This document shows, in pieces, positions 1-6,212 of a stretch of DNA of 9,725 bases; position 1 is the stretch's first letter, and each line of letters begins with the position of its first letter. The position numbers and the translations under genes were made by a program. Where the stretch lies: positions 1-9,725 of the forward strand of contig VGWZ01000062.1 in NCBI GenBank assembly GCA_016873595.1. Reading direction: 5' to 3'. The notes beneath the pieces are model-generated. The model searched no databases. It was not told where the DNA came from and saw only the letters and a program-made list of their open reading frames with translations. The stretch comes from Nitrospira sp. (GTDB lineage Bacteria; Nitrospirota; Thermodesulfovibrionia; Thermodesulfovibrionales; SM23-35).

Positions 1-112
1 CATGAACGGAGCAATTGTCACACTTGCCCATGAAAAGAATATCTCAGTCCCTTTAAACGAAACTATCACAGACCTTATAAAAATGAAAGAGAAATTGTCG
101 CTTCTGAAGTAG
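1..112 (+). CDS. panE: 2-dehydropantoate 2-reductase (ketopantoate reductase) family, C-terminal end only
   Basis: This is the last 36 codons of a gene that begins before the window and stops at TAG 110-112. The visible tail reads N-G-A-I-V, then a helix, then S-V-P-L-N-E-T, then a short basic helix. This matches the end of the C-terminal helical domain of the ApbA/PanE ketopantoate reductase family, where an N-x-x-I-V segment is followed by a P-x-N-E/R-T/A motif. The family uses NADPH to reduce ketopantoate to pantoate in pantothenate/CoA synthesis. Only the tail is visible, so the nucleotide-binding domain and catalytic lysine cannot be checked, and a paralogous reductase of the same fold is possible. 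A run of nine C follows the stop at 120-128. Confidence 0.6.
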   Translation, partial: MNGAIVTLAHEKNISVPLNETITDLIKMKEKLSLLK

Positions 113-212
113 ATATATTCCCCCCCCCATCTTTTACTCATACAAGCTATTTTAAGATATCAACAAAACTGAATTTTTTAAATTTACAATTGAATTTTGA
201 GTGAATATAGTA

Positions 213-221
213 TGTTAAGAT
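213..221 (+). promoter_or_regulatory. Extended -10 promoter candidate for the 245-616 gene
   Basis: TGTTAAGAT at 213-221 fits an extended -10 (TG-n-TAAGAT) and lies about 10 bases before the ribosome binding site. No -35 box stands at a good distance: TTGAGT 197-202 gives 13 bases and TTGAAT 190-195 gives 20. The upstream stretch 113-212 is very AT-rich apart from a C9 run at 120-128 and holds nothing else I can name. Confidence 0.35.
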
Positions 222-229
222 AAGAATAT

Positions 230-236
230 AAGGAGG
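230..236 (+). promoter_or_regulatory. Strong ribosome binding site that selects the TTG start at 245
   Basis: AAGGAGG at 230-236 is a near-perfect Shine-Dalgarno match. It is 8 bases from the TTG at 245 but overlaps the in-frame GTG at 236. A GTG start would therefore have no usable spacing, and TTG 245 is the likely initiation codon. Confidence 0.7.
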
Positions 237-244
237 TGAGTGCC

Positions 245-616
245 TTGAAGACCACCGAACAAATAGCCAAGGAAATTATTAAAGGTATTAATGAAGATAA
301 GGAAGAACTGAACAGGTTTATTGATTTTGTTAAAACACATGTGATTGCCCTTAAGATAGCTTTTCGATGTGATAGAGGAACCGCGTGGGAGCTGCTGAGT
401 ATATTTTTGAGAGAATTTGAAAAAATAGGAATGTACAGGCGTAAGTATGATGAAAGGGTAGATGAGGTTGCACAGAAAATAAAAGCTCGCTCAAGCAGCG
501 CTCCTCTCAATAGAAGGGTGGAAAATATTATTAAAGAGGCGAAGAAACTGAAAGAAGAGATCGAGGAATATCATAAAGAAATGATTAAAAAGAGAAGAAA
601 AAATAAACAGGATTAA
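245..616 (+). CDS. Unrecognised helical protein, about 123 residues
   Basis: I do not recognise this family. With the TTG start at 245, chosen because of the Shine-Dalgarno sequence at 230-236, it encodes about 123 residues; the in-frame GTG at 236 would add three. It is cytosolic in character, with no signal peptide or membrane segment, and appears almost entirely helical. An N-terminal helix (T-T-E-Q-I-A-K) leads to a more hydrophobic central part, F-V-K-T-H-V-I-A-L-K-I-A-F, and a W-E-L-L-S-I-F-L-R-E-F segment with one cysteine. A Ser-rich linker precedes a lysine/glutamate-rich C-terminal helix that looks like a coiled coil and ends in a very basic tail. It has its own promoter candidate and is separated from the next gene by 90 bases. 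A DNA/RNA-associated or adaptor role would be a guess. Confidence 0.7.
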   Translation: MKTTEQIAKEIIKGINEDKEELNRFIDFVKTHVIALKIAFRCDRGTAWELLSIFLREFEKIGMYRRKYDERVDEVAQKIKARSSSAPLNRRVENIIKEAKKLKEEIEEYHKEMIKKRRKNKQD

Positions 617-706
617 CTCCAGAGACTGTTCCCCCTATTCTCCTAACCGTAATGTTATCAATACTGTTAATTCTCATTAAAATGCAAATTACAGGTTGTT
701 GATGAA

Positions 707-1435
707 ATGAATAAAAAACAAAAAAGAGAAAATACATTAGTTTCCCGTATTGTTTTACTCATCATTTTTGGTATCGCAATGGGCTTTCTTGAAGCAGCAG
801 TGGTGGTTTACCTGAGAGAGTTGTACTACCCTGAAGGGTTTACATTTCCTTTGACACTCATGGCCATTGAAACGCTTTCCATTGAATACTTACGGGAAAT
901 TGCAACAATGGTGATGCTTTTTTCCATAGGCATAATTGCCGGAAGGAATTTCCCTGAAAGGCTCTCGTTCTTTCTGTTCAGCTTCGGTATATGGGATATT
1001 TTCTATTATGTATGGTTAAAGGTTCTGTTGAACTGGCCTCCCTCATTGTTCACATGGGATATCCTATTCCTTATTCCTGTAGCATGGGTTGGGCCTGTCC
1101 TGGTACCGATTATCTGTTCTGTAACCATGATACTCATTTCAGGATGCGTTCTTCATTTTCAACAAAAAGGATATCTGGTGAGAATAAGTTTACGTGAATG
1201 GATATTATTGATTGGTGGCGCTCTTATTATTCTTGTTACTTTTGTGTTGGATTACTCCCGAATAATTATTCAGCACGGATTTATAGCACGTTTCTGGACA
1301 TTAAGAGCAGATCCTGATTTTCAGAAAATTGTCGCACATTATATTCCGATTTCTTATAACTGGCATTTATTTGCCCTTGGAGAAGTCCTGATACTTCTCT
1401 CATTGGTACTGTTCTGTAGAAGAATGAAAAGATAG
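707..1435 (+). CDS. Conserved multi-pass integral membrane protein of unknown function
   Basis: This 242-residue protein is strongly hydrophobic, with about six membrane-spanning stretches near residues 12-36, 61-79, 86-108, 118-150 (possibly two), 164-183 and 221-237. The loops are unusually well defined for a membrane protein. A G-F-L-E-A-A-V-V-V-Y-L-R-E-L-Y-Y-P motif ends the first span, E-I-A-T starts the next, and F-G-I-W-D-I-F-Y-Y-V-W and W-D-I-L-F-L-I-P-V-A-W-x-G-P-V-L follow in the middle. The acidic and aromatic residues within or beside spans (E29, E38, W96, D97, W118, D119) suggest a conserved functional core. I know similar uncharacterised proteins only as a general type and cannot name a substrate. 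The ATG at 707 has a poor ribosome binding site. The gene ends 19 bases from the 3' end of the convergent tRNA-Leu. Confidence 0.8.
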   Translation: MNKKQKRENTLVSRIVLLIIFGIAMGFLEAAVVVYLRELYYPEGFTFPLTLMAIETLSIEYLREIATMVMLFSIGIIAGRNFPERLSFFLFSFGIWDIFYYVWLKVLLNWPPSLFTWDILFLIPVAWVGPVLVPIICSVTMILISGCVLHFQQKGYLVRISLREWILLIGGALIILVTFVLDYSRIIIQHGFIARFWTLRADPDFQKIVAHYIPISYNWHLFALGEVLILLSLVLFCRRMKR

Positions 1436-1447
1436 TGAGTTAAAGGG

Positions 1448-1454
1448 AAAAAAA
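1448..1454 (-). terminator. T7 tract directly after the tRNA-Leu CCA, possible transcription stop
   Basis: On the minus strand seven T follow immediately after the encoded CCA of tRNA-Leu. With the tRNA's own GC-rich acceptor/T-arm helix just upstream, this could act as an intrinsic terminator facing the convergent membrane-protein gene. No separate hairpin lies between the two genes. Confidence 0.3.
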
Positions 1455-1540
1455 TGGTGCCGAAGGCGGGATTTGAACCCGCATGGGTTTCCCCACACGC
1501 CCCTCAAACGTGCGTGTCTACCAGGTTCCACCACTTCGGC
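1455..1540 (-). tRNA. tRNA-Leu, anticodon GAG
   Basis: The minus strand folds as a class II tRNA of 86 bases including the encoded CCA (plus-strand TGG 1455-1457). The acceptor GCCGAAG pairs with CTTCGGC, and the discriminator base is A. The D arm contains G-G-T-A-G-A-C. The anticodon stem CACGT/GCGTG encloses loop TTGAGGG, giving anticodon GAG at 1503-1505, which reads CUC/CUU. A long variable arm GGG-GAAA-CCC and T stem GCGGG/CCCGC with loop TTCAAAT complete it. The long variable arm and A discriminator are standard for bacterial tRNA-Leu. It lies 72 bases after the PpiD-like gene on the same strand, so it may be read through from that operon or start from its own weak promoter. Confidence 0.96.
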
Positions 1541-1552
1541 TTAGGTTAGTTA

Positions 1553-1582
1553 ATGCTACTATAAAAATTTAAGGTTTTTCAA
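1553..1582 (-). promoter_or_regulatory. Weak promoter candidate for tRNA-Leu
   Basis: On the minus strand TTGAAA (1577-1582) is followed after 18 bases by TAGCAT (1553-1558), 12 bases before the tRNA 5' end. The -35 is good and the -10 is poor. The intergenic stretch 1541-1612 shows no convincing terminator for the gene upstream. Confidence 0.3.
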
Positions 1583-1612
1583 GCAGTCATACCACAGGAT
1601 ATCTTACAGTGT

Positions 1613-2290
1613 TTATCCTGAGATAAGCTGAGTATTGACCTTGATTTTTATCTGTTTTTTCAGACCCTCAATATACGACCTTATAGCCTTTTCTTTCCTG
1701 TCATTGAGCATAACCTGTCTGAGCATCTTTGCTGTTCTCTCATCACCAGATACTTCTTTCAAATCAGGGCTGATATCTGTAATGTCAACAGACAGCTCTA
1801 TTAACCGCCTTATTTTGCTGAGTGTGAGTTCCTGACGCTTTAAACTCTCATATGCCTCAACAGTAATCCTGTTTAGCCTGAGTCTATTGAGGTACACGTT
1901 GTTATCAAAGACTCCATTTCGCATGAACGCATGTTCTTGTGTTATTGCTTCATGGAGTTCATCATCACTTATGCGAATTCCTGCATCCTTTGCAGCTATA
2001 AGAAGCACCCTGTCATTTATCATTGAGTCAAGAATCTTTTCTCTCAGCTTCATCTTCTTTTCCATCTCATCATCAAATCTATCTTTATATATATCTCTGT
2101 AAAAGCGTAGTACATTTTCATAGGTTTTCCAGTATTCCTCAGATGTTATTTTGTATTTCCCAACCTCTGCAACAATTCCAGCATCACCTGTTTGATCTAC
2201 CGTGCCCACACCCCAGAATATAAAGGAAAGGATAACTATGAAAAAAAGGACGTAGAAATACTTTGCATGTGTTCTCAGTACTTTGAGCAT
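1613..2290 (-). CDS. Membrane-anchored SurA-N/PpiD-like periplasmic chaperone without a PPIase domain
   Basis: The 225-residue product starts M-L-K-V-L-R and then has a single membrane anchor (about residues 10-28) ending F-W-G-V-G. This resembles the N-terminus of PpiD, an inner-membrane foldase that faces the periplasm. A SurA-N-like chaperone region follows, from about A-E-V-G-K-Y-K-I-T-S-E-E-Y (residues 41-53), through the helical segment L-R-E-K-I-L-D-S-M-I-N-D-R-V-L-L and on to F-x-N-N-V-Y-L-N-R-L. Full PpiD proteins are about 620 residues and carry a parvulin prolyl isomerase domain; this one ends after the helical region with no parvulin motif. It is either a naturally short family member or a reduced one. 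Its ATG directly abuts the TAG of the Nudix gene. A GGAGGT site at 2300-2305, inside that gene, drives it, so the two are probably translationally coupled. Confidence 0.8.
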   Translation of the reverse strand: MLKVLRTHAKYFYVLFFIVILSFIFWGVGTVDQTGDAGIVAEVGKYKITSEEYWKTYENVLRFYRDIYKDRFDDEMEKKMKLREKILDSMINDRVLLIAAKDAGIRISDDELHEAITQEHAFMRNGVFDNNVYLNRLRLNRITVEAYESLKRQELTLSKIRRLIELSVDITDISPDLKEVSGDERTAKMLRQVMLNDRKEKAIRSYIEGLKKQIKIKVNTQLISG

Positions 2291-2701
2291 CTACTTGACA
2301 CCTCCACTAAAATAATCATTAAGGATATCTCTATGGTCAAAAGCAATCTGTTCAGGCAGATTGTCTTTATGAAATATTTCGATTTCTTTCGCATCATCTC
2401 CTGCAACAGCCCTGCCTTTGGCCTTTGCGATAAAAACTGTGGTGATCGTATGATGCCTCGGGTCTCTCTTTGGATCAGAGTATGTATGAAACTGTCTGAG
2501 TAATTCAATATCAAGTCCTGTCTCTTCTTTTGCTTCCCGAATCGCAGCAGATTCAAGGCTCTCTCCAAAGTCAACAAACCCTCCGGGCAAGGCCCATCCT
2601 TCAGGAGGATTCTTTCTCTTTATAAGAATAATGCCTTCATTATATTCTATGATAATGTCCACAGTGGGGATCGGGTTTCTGAGGTTATTGCTGCTCTTCA
2701 A
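2291..2701 (-). CDS. Nudix hydrolase, ADP-ribose pyrophosphatase-like
   Basis: The 136-residue protein carries a complete Nudix box at residues 41-63: G41, E47, R55-E56, E59-E60 and G62. This is the metal-binding helix-loop that cleaves nucleoside diphosphates linked to another moiety. The strand before it (N-P-I-P-T-V-D near residues 9-15, then L-I-K-R-K-N-P-P-E-G-W-A-L-P-G-G-F-V) and the downstream T-Y-S-D-P-K-R-D-P-R-H-H-T segment match the ADP-ribose pyrophosphatase-like subgroup known from archaea and thermophiles. ADP-ribose is therefore the likely, but not proven, substrate. The start is TTG at 2701, overlapping the end of hfq by 17 bases. The only Shine-Dalgarno candidate, AAGGA inside hfq, is rather distant, so translation probably depends on hfq. 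The next internal start, GTG at residue 14, would remove the conserved N-P-x-P-T strand. Confidence 0.9.
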   Translation of the reverse strand: MKSSNNLRNPIPTVDIIIEYNEGIILIKRKNPPEGWALPGGFVDFGESLESAAIREAKEETGLDIELLRQFHTYSDPKRDPRHHTITTVFIAKAKGRAVAGDDAKEIEIFHKDNLPEQIAFDHRDILNDYFSGGVK

Positions 2702-2924
2702 ATCTAATGTCTACGTCCTTTTCAGGTACTATTGTTGATACGGCATGCTTGTAAATAAGACAGTGAGTATTTTCCTTCAAAAGGATTACAAAGCTATCAA
2801 AACCTTTTATTATTCCCTTTAACCTCACCCCGTTAGTAAGGTAGACAACCACAGGTGTCCTGTCCTTCCTGAGCACATTGAGAAAGTTGTCCTGAAGGTT
2901 TTGTATCCTCGGTGTAGTGGTCAT
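2685..2924 (-). CDS. hfq: RNA chaperone Hfq
   Basis: This 79-residue protein is a clear Hfq, which forms a hexameric Sm-like ring that pairs small RNAs with mRNAs and affects RNA stability. The N-terminus has the proximal-face glutamine in N-L-Q-D-N-F-L-N. The rim patch is L-R-K-D-R, close to the R-R-E-R type. The Sm1 motif is V-V-V-Y-L-T-N-G-V-R-L-K-G followed by G-F-D-S-F-V-I-L-L-K. The Sm2 motif is Y-K-H-A-V-S-T-I-V-P, with the Y-K-H uridine-binding residues intact. The C-terminal tail is short (about 12 residues, acidic), as in many non-enteric Hfq proteins. AAGGAGA (2931-2937) precedes the ATG at good spacing. It follows miaA by 106 bases, the same miaA-hfq order as in E. coli, and its 3' end overlaps the Nudix gene. 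Confidence 0.98.
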   Translation of the reverse strand: MTTTPRIQNLQDNFLNVLRKDRTPVVVYLTNGVRLKGIIKGFDSFVILLKENTHCLIYKHAVSTIVPEKDVDIRFEEQQ

Positions 2925-3030
2925 GATTCTTCTCCTTTTTATTTTACCTTAAAGTATTTTTTTTAATATTGCAAGCCTAATTGAGGGTTCGAAAAGATCA
3001 ACGAAACACTTCCATCTAATACAACTTGAT

Positions 3031-3939
3031 TTATGACAAAACATCAGAAATAAGATCGAGAATGACAGTATTGTCATGGATACCTGTTATATCTATCCAG
3101 TGGATGCTCTTTTCCTTATTAAACCATGTAAGTTGTCTCTTTGCGTATCTTTTTGATCCTTTCTTTATGAGCTTTATCGCTTCATCTATGGTAATCCCAC
3201 CGTGAAGATACATTGCGATTTCTTTGTATCCGATTGCCTGCATTGGTGTCCTATCAGGATTCATCTTCAGGATATTTTTTACCTCTTCTACAAGACCTAT
3301 ATTAATCATCTCATCAACTCTGGATTCTATCATCCTGTAAAGTTCTTTTCTCTCTCTTTGAAGACCTATCTTTACAAACTCATAAGGGAGGGGCTTAGTA
3401 AATTTTTTCTGCATCTCTGACATGCTCTTATTGCTCTTTAGACAGACCTCTAAGGCCCGTATAATCCTCCGTGTATCATTCGTAGTTATTTTCTCTGCAA
3501 CATCGGGGTCGAGTTCTTTTAAATAGTTATACAGAGATCGTTTTTCTTCCTCTTCCATTGAAAGGAGTTCTTTTCTCAAAGTCCAGTCAGCAGATGGACC
3601 GCTGAAAATACCTCTTGTCATCGCCTTAATGTAAAGGCCTGTTCCACCTACTATAAGAGGAATCTTCCCCTTTTTATGGACGTTTTCAATGATAGGCACT
3701 ACCGCTTCAATATATTTACCCGTGCTGTATGATTCCCACGGGTCAACGATATCGATCATGTGATGTGTGATTGCAGCCCTTTCTTCTGGTGTTGGCTTGG
3801 CAGTTCCGATATTCATATATTTATAAACCTGCATCGAATCTGCACTGATTATTTCTGTGTTGAGTACTTTGGCGAGTAGGATTGAGACACCTGTCTTTCC
3901 CACACCTGTGGGGCCGAGGAGAACAATGACCTTATTCAT
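3031..3939 (-). CDS. miaA: tRNA dimethylallyltransferase MiaA
   Basis: The 302-residue product transfers a dimethylallyl group to the N6 of adenosine 37 in tRNAs that read codons beginning with U, the first step of ms2i6A formation. The P-loop G-P-T-G-V-G-K-T is at residues 9-16. D-S-M-Q-V-Y-K-Y-M-N-I-G-T-A-K (34-48) is the substrate-binding signature. H-H-M-I-D-I-V-D-P, V-G-G-T-G-L-Y-I-K-A, N-D-T-R-R-I-I-R-A-L-E-V and Q-A-I-G-Y-K-E follow in family order, and the C-terminus has R-Q-L-T-W-F. Length is normal. The ATG lies only 12 bases after the CCA of tRNA-Glu, and those 12 bases are AT-only with no Shine-Dalgarno sequence, so the message is probably exposed by tRNA 3' processing and initiated without one. 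The neighbouring tRNAs Lys, Glu and Leu(GAG) lack A36 and are not MiaA substrates. Confidence 0.98.
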   Translation of the reverse strand: MNKVIVLLGPTGVGKTGVSILLAKVLNTEIISADSMQVYKYMNIGTAKPTPEERAAITHHMIDIVDPWESYSTGKYIEAVVPIIENVHKKGKIPLIVGGTGLYIKAMTRGIFSGPSADWTLRKELLSMEEEEKRSLYNYLKELDPDVAEKITTNDTRRIIRALEVCLKSNKSMSEMQKKFTKPLPYEFVKIGLQRERKELYRMIESRVDEMINIGLVEEVKNILKMNPDRTPMQAIGYKEIAMYLHGGITIDEAIKLIKKGSKRYAKRQLTWFNKEKSIHWIDITGIHDNTVILDLISDVLS

Positions 3940-3951
3940 TAATAATTTTTA

Positions 3952-4029
3952 TGGCGTCCCCAACGGGATTTGAACCCGTGTTACCGCCTTGAAAGGGCGA
4001 TGTCCTAGGCCGTGCTAGACGATGGGGAC
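3952..4029 (-). tRNA. tRNA-Glu, anticodon UUC
   Basis: The minus strand gives a 78-base cloverleaf with encoded CCA (plus-strand TGG 3952-3954). The acceptor GTCCCCA pairs with TGGGGAC, with discriminator G. The anticodon stem TCGCC/GGCGG encloses loop CTTTCAA (the outermost pair is T-G), giving anticodon TTC. The T stem is ACGGG/CCCGT with loop TTCAAAT. The D loop is slightly longer than in E. coli tRNA-Glu. It sits 4 bases after tRNA-Lys and 12 bases before miaA on the same strand, so all three very likely share a primary transcript. Confidence 0.96.
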
Positions 4030-4033
4030 GTAC

Positions 4034-4109
4034 TGGTGAGCCGCGTTGGATTCGAACCAACGACTCCCGCCTTAAAAGGGCGGTGCTCTACCAACTGAGC
4101 TAGCGGCCC
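4034..4109 (-). tRNA. tRNA-Lys, anticodon UUU
   Basis: A 76-base cloverleaf on the minus strand with encoded CCA (plus-strand TGG 4034-4036). The acceptor GGGCCGC pairs with GCGGCTC with one G-U pair, and the discriminator is A. The D arm has the classic G-C-T-C-A-G-T-T-G-G-T-A-G-A-G-C. The anticodon stem CCGCC/GGCGG encloses CTTTTAA, so the anticodon is TTT. The T stem is GTTGG/CCAAC with loop TTCGAAT. It is the first product of the tRNA-miaA-hfq run, with its promoter 14-43 bases upstream. Confidence 0.97.
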
Positions 4110-4122
4110 AAAATTATCTTTT

Positions 4123-4152
4123 AATTTACCTGTTCGATAGTTTTCTTGTCAA
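4123..4152 (-). promoter_or_regulatory. Sigma70-type promoter for tRNA-Lys/tRNA-Glu/miaA, overlapping the aconitase stop codon
   Basis: On the minus strand a perfect -35 TTGACA (4147-4152) is followed after 18 bases by TAAATT (4123-4128). That predicts a start near 4116, a few bases before the tRNA-Lys 5' end at 4109. The TGA stop of the aconitase gene (4149-4151) lies inside the -35 hexamer. No terminator separates the aconitase gene from the tRNAs, so readthrough from upstream is also possible. Confidence 0.7.
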
Positions 4153-6098
4153 ATAACGTGGAAGCGTTTCTTTGTGTGTGGCAGGAGCCCGCCATTGAGA
4201 ATGATTTCTTTTTCCCTGTCATTGAGATTAGAAAATACCTCGAAAGAATAATTCTTTGTCAGGTTGTATACTGTGTAAGTTTGATTTCCTGTTAATGACT
4301 CCTCTATATCTTTTAATAGTAGTCTGTCACCCTTCTTGATTTTGTTATAGTCTTCAGAATTTGAGAAACAAAGCGGGAGGATCCCGAAGTTTATCAGGTT
4401 GGACCTATGAATACGTGCGAAGGACTTTGCGATTACTGCATGCAGTCCGAGGTACATTGGAGCAATTGCTGCGTGTTCCCTTGATGAGCCCTGTCCATAA
4501 TTCTCACCTCCGACGATAATTCCTCCACCCTTTGACTTTGCTTCTTTTGCACGTTTGCTGAAGGTATTGTCAAGATTGGAAAACACAAATTCTGATAGTG
4601 CAGGTATATTTGAACGAAAGGGTAAGATTGCAGAGCCTGCAGGCATTATGTCGTCTGTGGTGATATTATCGTCAAGCTTAATAAGTACCTCTGACTCAAT
4701 TTTTTCAGGGAGTGGTTCTTTCAAGGGCACCTCTTTTATATTTGGCCCTTTGATAATCTTTATAGTGCTCGTATCTTTTACTGGTGGGATGAGTATAGTG
4801 TCGTTTATAAGAAACGTCGATGGTTCATCAGGATTCTCAATACTGAATCCTGAATCACGGGGATCAATGATTTCGCCCTTGAGAGCAAATAGAGCACAAG
4901 AGATCGGACTTGCGAGATAGACAAAGGCATCTTTATTTCCGCTTCGTCCTTTAAAGTTTCTGTTATATGATCTAATTGATACCTGTCCCGTACCAGGTGA
5001 ACCACCCATACCAATACACGGCCCACAAGAGCATTCAAGTATCCTTGCACCTGCGGCAATCATGTCTGCGATGAGTCCCTCGCGTGAGAGCATCTCATAC
5101 ACCTGTTTTGATCCAGGGTTTATCAAAAGGTTCACATCTTTTGCAATAGAATTGCCTTTTAATAGGGAAGCAACTGATTTCATGAGCTGATATGATGAAT
5201 TTGTACAACTTCCTATGCAGACCTGATCTATTTTTGTACCAGCAAGTTCCCTAATGGGTACACCATTATCAGGGCTATGTGGTCTGGCAATCATGGGTTC
5301 AATAGAATTCAGGTCTATCTCGATACTACTTTCATACTCAGCATCTTCATCAGCCTGAAGCTCAATCCAATCAGACTCTCTCCCCTGTGCCTTGAGAAAA
5401 AACTTAGTCCTCTCATCACTTGGGAATACAGAGGTCGTGGCTCCGAGCTCTGCTCCCATATTTGTGATAGTAGCCCTTTCTGTTACACTCAGGTCTTTTA
5501 CGCTAGGGCCACCGTACTCAAGGAACTTACCAATTCCTCCCCTGACGGTGAGCATCCTTAAAATTTTCAGTATTACATCCATTGCGGTGACCCAGGGTAT
5601 GTGTAGTTTGCCACTGAGTTTTATACGCATAATCTGTGGCATGGTGAGTTCAAAAGGAGCACCTGCCATAACAGTTGCAGCATCAAGTCCCCCGACTCCT
5701 ATCGCTATCATGCCAATGCCCCCGCCGGTTGGGGTATGGCTGTCTGTACCGAGGGCAATTTTCCCCGGAGCAGCGAATCGTTCGAGGTGTATCTGATGGG
5801 AGATACCATTACCAGGCTTTGAGAAATATGCACCAAATTTTGCTGCAGCGCTCTGAAGGAAGAGGTGGTCATCAGCATTCATATAATTTGACTGAATCAT
5901 GTTGTGATCAACATACGATACAGCGAGCGGTACCTTTATACTGTCAAGTCCTATGGCCTCAAACTGAAGCCATGCCATTGTACCTGTTGCATCCTGAGTG
6001 TATACATGGTCAACTCTTAGCCCAACAGGAGTACCTGTTTTTATCTTACCGTAGACCTTATGTGTTTCGAATATCTTCTCTGTAATGTTCTTTCCCAC
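4149..6098 (-). CDS. acn: Aconitate hydratase, Aquifex-type monomeric aconitase
   Basis: This TCA-cycle enzyme interconverts citrate and isocitrate through cis-aconitate using a [4Fe-4S] cluster. Numbered from GTG 6098 (649 residues), the cluster ligands are C298 in C-I-G-S-C-T-N-S-S and C358 and C361 in C-S-C-G-P-C-I-G-M-G-G. Other family blocks are T-Q-D-A-T-G-T-M-A near residue 34, D-H-N near 64, G-T-D-S-H-T-P-T-G-G-G near 117 and, in the C-terminal swivel domain, T-T-D-D-I-M-P-A-G and G-G-E-N-Y-G-Q-G-S-S-R-E-H-A-A with the active-site serine and arginine. The length fits the roughly 650-residue Aquifex-type class rather than the roughly 900-residue AcnA/AcnB. GTG 6098 is preferred because the protein then begins V-G-K-N-I-T-E-K, as relatives do; in-frame ATG 6116 and TTG 6137 would add 6 or 13 hydrophobic residues. 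None of these starts has a convincing ribosome binding site. Transcription is divergent from lysA. Confidence 0.95.
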   Translation of the reverse strand: MGKNITEKIFETHKVYGKIKTGTPVGLRVDHVYTQDATGTMAWLQFEAIGLDSIKVPLAVSYVDHNMIQSNYMNADDHLFLQSAAAKFGAYFSKPGNGISHQIHLERFAAPGKIALGTDSHTPTGGGIGMIAIGVGGLDAATVMAGAPFELTMPQIMRIKLSGKLHIPWVTAMDVILKILRMLTVRGGIGKFLEYGGPSVKDLSVTERATITNMGAELGATTSVFPSDERTKFFLKAQGRESDWIELQADEDAEYESSIEIDLNSIEPMIARPHSPDNGVPIRELAGTKIDQVCIGSCTNSSYQLMKSVASLLKGNSIAKDVNLLINPGSKQVYEMLSREGLIADMIAAGARILECSCGPCIGMGGSPGTGQVSIRSYNRNFKGRSGNKDAFVYLASPISCALFALKGEIIDPRDSGFSIENPDEPSTFLINDTILIPPVKDTSTIKIIKGPNIKEVPLKEPLPEKIESEVLIKLDDNITTDDIMPAGSAILPFRSNIPALSEFVFSNLDNTFSKRAKEAKSKGGGIIVGGENYGQGSSREHAAIAPMYLGLHAVIAKSFARIHRSNLINFGILPLCFSNSEDYNKIKKGDRLLLKDIEESLTGNQTYTVYNLTKNYSFEVFSNLNDREKEIILNGGLLPHTKKRFHVI

Positions 6099-6212
6099 AA
6101 TATAAAAATGTAACATATTTAGGAAAATTAAATCCAAACTCGCTTATTTCTTTGAAAATTGATATAGGAAAGGCTGATGAAGAATTTTTATACGACACCT
6201 AAAAGTAAAACC

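Noticed and set aside
170..198. Direct repeat TGAATTTT at 170-177 and 191-198, spaced two helical turns
   Set aside because: The region is extremely AT-rich and an 8-base match there is expected by chance; it is not placed tightly against a good promoter.
236..244. GTG at 236 as the start of the 245-616 gene
   Set aside because: It overlaps the last G of AAGGAGG, leaving no spacing; TTG at 245 is 8 bases away.
1595..1619. AGGATA/TATCCT inverted repeat after the PpiD-like gene as a terminator
   Set aside because: The stem is only six pairs with a 12-base loop, no T run follows, and it overlaps the stop codon region.
3952..4109. tRNA-Lys and tRNA-Glu as targets of the adjacent MiaA
   Set aside because: MiaA needs A36-A37-A38 in tRNAs reading UNN codons; these anticodons, UUU and UUC, do not provide A36.
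5392..5796. Open frame of 134 codons on the plus strand opposite aconitase
   Set aside because: It lies entirely antisense to conserved aconitase coding sequence, lacks a ribosome binding site and looks like no protein family.
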